This document shows positions 63,869 through 64,000 of a stretch of 64,000 nucleotides of DNA, piece by piece. Both the position numbers and the translations under genes were made by a program. Under the pieces are notes generated by a model that saw only the letters and a program-made list of their open reading frames with translations, ran no database searches and was not told where the DNA came from. This DNA is from Nomia melanderi (lineage: Eukaryota > Arthropoda > Insecta > Hymenoptera > Halictidae), in contig NW_027475133.1 in NCBI RefSeq assembly GCF_051020985.1, positions 930,001 through 994,000 of the forward strand. Reading direction: 5' to 3'. Position 1 is the stretch's first letter, and each line of letters starts with the position of its first letter.

Positions 63869-64000
63869 GGTCAGGGAAAAATCCAATATATATCTGGTGA
63901 TATCTCGGGTGCTATTACAGATAGCCCAAGAAATCAAAGTGCATTGTCTGTATTAGGCCCCGGCGCATGAATCTGTGCAGCGGGAACGACCTCGGACCAC
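63869..64000 (+). repeat. Last, partial monomer at the window edge
   Basis: This is the first 132 bases of a monomer, cut by the window edge. It has AGCCCAAGAAATC and GTATTAGGCCCCGGC variants. Nothing suggests that the array ends here. Confidence 0.9.

Larger units (their letters stand above)
1..64000 (+). repeat. 175-bp tandem satellite array, about 366 monomers
   Basis: The sequence repeats every 175 bases from the first base to the last. GGTCAG at base 1 recurs at 176 and so on, and the last register start is at 63,869, exactly 365 x 175 minus 7. All monomers face the same way. There is no inversion, no interruption and no unrelated insert, so no stretch needs a separate 'empty' annotation. 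Monomers differ mainly by substitutions, by eye usually about 5-15 positions of 175. The consensus is about 52-53% GC. Such arrays are known from eukaryotic centromeres and pericentromeres, and that location is inference here. I do not recognise the family or the species. Both array ends lie outside the window. The array makes many recurrent short open frames, but none behaves like a gene. Confidence 0.98.

Noticed and set aside
572..63939. About a hundred minus-strand open frames of 65-99 codons with near-identical products (for example 572-871, 922-1221, 8624-8923)
   Set aside because: They recur every 175 bases with the monomer. 175 is not a multiple of 3, so each reads one repeat in two frames and ends at the same TAA. 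They start at a repeat-encoded ATG, overlap one another, and have no promoter or domain. They are by-products of the satellite.
246..63970. Plus-strand open frames of 60-103 codons beginning MNYLQEALAHES-like
   Set aside because: They are tied to A2 monomers, repeat with the same period, and overlap the minus-strand frames. No sign of protein-level constraint was seen.
1..64000. CRISPR array
   Set aside because: There is strict regular repetition, but no spacers: the whole 175-base period is repeated, with variants, and the unit is far longer than a CRISPR repeat.
1..64000. Human alpha satellite or another familiar centromere family
   Set aside because: The period (175) is close to 171, but the sequence is much more GC-rich and I see no recognisable alpha-satellite similarity. 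I cannot match it from memory to any named family, so none is assigned.
1..64000. tRNA, 5S rRNA or polymerase III boxes in the monomer
   Set aside because: No GGTTCGANNCC-type B box or tRNA-like fold was found in the consensus on either strand, and the monomer does not resemble 5S rDNA.

Overview
The whole 64,000-base window is one uninterrupted block of satellite DNA. A 175-bp monomer is repeated head to tail in a single orientation. In the register starting at base 1 (GGTCAG...) there are 365 complete monomers and a 132-base partial one starting at base 63,869. I see no unique sequence, transposable element, RNA gene or credible protein gene, and neither end of the array lies in the window. 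Large, homogeneous, same-strand satellite arrays with local block duplications are typical of centromeric or pericentromeric heterochromatin in eukaryotes. The sequence does not let me name the species or a known satellite family. The consensus monomer is about 52-53% GC with 9 CpGs (observed/expected about 0.75).

Monomer map (m1 = first G of GGTCAG): AT-rich tract about m8-27; EcoRV site m31-36; a polymorphic dyad m48-84; a PstI site m80-85 in one haplotype only; a weak CENP-B-box-like 17-mer m122-138, overlapping a small inverted repeat m123-143. Two haplotypes dominate and recombine: A1 (C50/T66/C74/G78/T83) and A2 (G50/C66/A74/A78/C83). Two diverged types replace about 45-60 bp around the monomer junction without changing length. 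Type B occurs 34 times (12.7-62.7 kb) and type B' 11 times (0.5-0.8, 9.9-10.2 and 50.5-62.2 kb).

Layout: 1-12.4 kb is rich in A1, with a local 'AAAATAAAATATAT' variant at 1.2-8.5 kb and B' pairs at 0.5 and 10 kb. 12.4-45.7 kb is B-rich, with many recent block duplications of 2 to 14 monomers. 45.7-47.7 kb holds a cluster of single-base deletions. 47.7-57.4 kb is dominated by 10-monomer (1,750 bp) and 15-monomer (2,625 bp) higher-order copies. 57.4-64 kb has 3-monomer blocks and a mixture of types. Net length drift over 366 monomers is only -7 bases, from ten indels, so substitutions and block exchanges, not length changes, dominate the array's evolution.

There are no genes to act together. 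Any function would be structural (chromatin, centromere or heterochromatin), and that is inference.
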